A stretch of DNA of 64,000 nucleotides from JACVRW01 sp963812915 (lineage in GTDB: Bacteria; Actinomycetota; Thermoleophilia; Solirubrobacterales; Thermoleophilaceae): positions 471,416 to 535,415 of the forward strand of contig CAWEXB010000003.1 of NCBI GenBank assembly GCA_963812915.1. The letters are read 5' to 3'. Shown one piece after another: positions 62,836 to 64,000 of the stretch. Position numbers and translations under genes: made by a program. Below the pieces are notes generated by a model that saw only the letters and a list, made by a program, of their open reading frames with translations, ran no database searches and had not been told where the DNA came from. The number at the start of each line of letters is the position of its first letter. Positions within the stretch are counted from its first letter, which is position 1.

Positions 62836-64000
62836 GCGTGGGCCAGCCGCGCCCGGCCCCGGCGCAGCCGCCCGTCCCGAACGTCTGCCTCATCGTGCTC
62901 GACGGCTGGGGGCTCGCGGAGCCCGGTCCGGGCAACGCCGTCGAGCAGGCGGAGACGCCGGTCTTCGACGAGCTCTGGGGGCTCCTACCCGCACACCACG
63001 CTCACCGCCTGGGGCGAGGCCGTCGGGCTGCCCGAGGGGCAGATGGGGAACTCTGAGGTCGGGCACCTGAACCTCGGCGCCGGCGCGGTCGTCAAGCAGG
63101 ATCTCGCTGCGCATCGACGAGGCGATCGAGGACGGCTCCTTCGCGAGCAACGAGGCCCGGCGCGACGGGGGCGTGCCGGGCAGAGGCGACCCCATCTGCT
63201 CGGGCCCTGTCTGCTCGGCGGGGTGCACGCCAGCATGCGCCACCTGCGCGCGATGATCGAGCTTGCCGCGCACTCAGGGTGTGCCGGACGTCGTGACCTC
63301 CACGCGTTCACCGACGGCCGCGACACCACCCCAGCTCGGGCGCCGGCTACCTCGCGGAGGTCGAGAGCTGGGGGCGGCGCACGTATTGCATCGGTGACGC
63401 GGGCGCTACTACGCCATGGACCGCGACCGGCGCTGGGATCGCACCAAGCTAGCCGGGACGCGCTCGGCACGGCCGGCTGAGTTCAGGGCGAACTCGGGCG
63501 AAGCGGCCGCGCGCGCCGCCTACGCGCGTGGCGAAACGACGAGTTCATCAACCCACCCTCGTGGACCACGAGGGTCGGATCCGCTCGGGCGACAGCGTCG
63601 TGTTCTTCAATTCCGCCCGGACCGAGCCCGCCAGCTCACGCGTGCGCTCGGTGAACCGGACTTCTCCGAGTTCGATCGCGGGGGAGGCGCCGCGGGTGAG
63701 GCTGACCACGCTCACCGAGTACCAGGAGGACTGGGATTACCCCACGGCCTTCCCGCCCGCGCGGCCCGCAGCTCACGCTTGCGTCGTTGCTCGCCGAGCG
63801 CGGGGTCGACCAGCTGCACGTGGCCGAGACGGAAAAGTATGCGCACGTCACCTACTTCTTCAACGGAGGCGAGGAGGACCCGTACCGGGGCGAGGCGCGC
63901 TGCCTCGTCGACTCCCCGCGCGAGGTGGCCGACCTACGACCAGAAGCCGGAGATGAGCGCCCGGGCCGCGACGGACGCGTTCATCGCCAGCTGGAGCGGG
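62832..64000 (+). CDS. gpmI: Cofactor-independent phosphoglycerate mutase, partial, indels
   Basis: The gene is cut by the window end. Blocks are CLIVLDGWGLAEPGPGNAVE (metal Asp), EGQMGNSEVGHLNLGAGAVV (SEVGH with the phosphoserine nucleophile), GGVHASMRHLRAMIELA, HAFTDGRDTTP and LVDHEGRIRSGDSVVFFN, then HVAETEKYAHVTYFFNGGEE. It interconverts 2- and 3-phosphoglycerate. The GTG start overlaps the tpiA stop. At least six frame changes are visible. With gap, pgk and tpiA it forms a lower-glycolysis operon. Confidence 0.88.

Overview
The window is very GC-rich, uses many GTG and TTG starts, and has strong purine-rich ribosome binding sites. Its gene content suggests a soil actinomycete. The best taxonomic pointer is the cell-surface protein at 52940-53470, whose N-terminal membrane segment and NSVG/LKNxAV repeats I associate with Thermoleophilia (Solirubrobacterales-like). 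A SARP/AfsR-type regulator, a stand-alone LigD polymerase domain and a uvrC-rapZ-gap-pgk-tpiA-gpmI run fit the same phylum. The assignment is inference from family knowledge, not from a search. I saw no rRNA, tRNA or CRISPR array.

Layout. 0-11 kb: metallophosphoesterase, zinc-ribbon protein, a MASE1-SpoIIE-HATPase signalling protein broken by one indel, a tail-anchored coiled-coil protein, an alpha/beta hydrolase, a LigD polymerase-domain protein (one indel), an SRPBCC protein, and a trehalase/debranching-type glycosidase at the end of a chain of overlapping small genes. 11-20 kb: epoxide hydrolase, GT2 glycosyltransferase plus membrane partner, an exported TIM-barrel protein, several small stress or signalling proteins (STAS, SnoaL-like, VOC), a small-protein cluster and a cold-shock gene. 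20-32 kb: a 1179-aa SARP regulator, nucleoside deaminase, PhzF, DHFR-like protein, zinc alcohol dehydrogenase, and a DUF4395/class-V aminotransferase fusion. 32-36 kb: integrase, IS110 and a decayed homocysteine methyltransferase. 36-46 kb: FAD oxidase, an HD-GYP/LuxR fusion, a cupin-methyltransferase-SRPBCC operon, a LuxR regulator, Crp/Fnr, and an RsbW-like kinase. 46-54 kb: recombinase remnant, an Endo-H-like GH18, an IS630-type element carrying a passenger gene, a TetR/monooxygenase-like divergon, a beta-lactamase-fold protein without catalytic residues, and the surface protein. 54-64 kb: a Tad-like/VanY/SLT fusion, MaoC and metallo-hydrolase-like genes, then uvrC, rapZ and the glycolytic genes.

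Two features cut across the window. First, nine full and two partial copies of an approximately 100-135 bp dispersed repeat lie between genes from 16 to 54 kb. The full copies all face the same way, share the core GTCGAGGAGCAGCACT, and are bounded by imperfect inverted ends (TCGGACGA...TCGTCC). I do not recognise this family, and it is the best candidate here for something undescribed. Second, coding frames break by single-base indels, often in C or G runs. Breaks are occasional before about 55.7 kb and very dense after it. This pattern looks like uncorrected consensus error near a contig end, so most broken genes there are probably intact in the organism. By contrast, several truncated gene remnants between 11 and 54 kb lack whole domains and look like real decay around mobile elements and repeats.

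Functional themes are partner-switching stress signalling (SpoIIE phosphatase with ATPase domain, STAS antagonist, RsbW-like kinase at separate sites), cell-wall and surface functions (VanY/SLT fusion, GH18, GT2, surface repeat protein), many small SRPBCC, NTF2 and ABM-like folds of unknown substrate, and a conserved DNA-repair plus glycolysis block at the right end.
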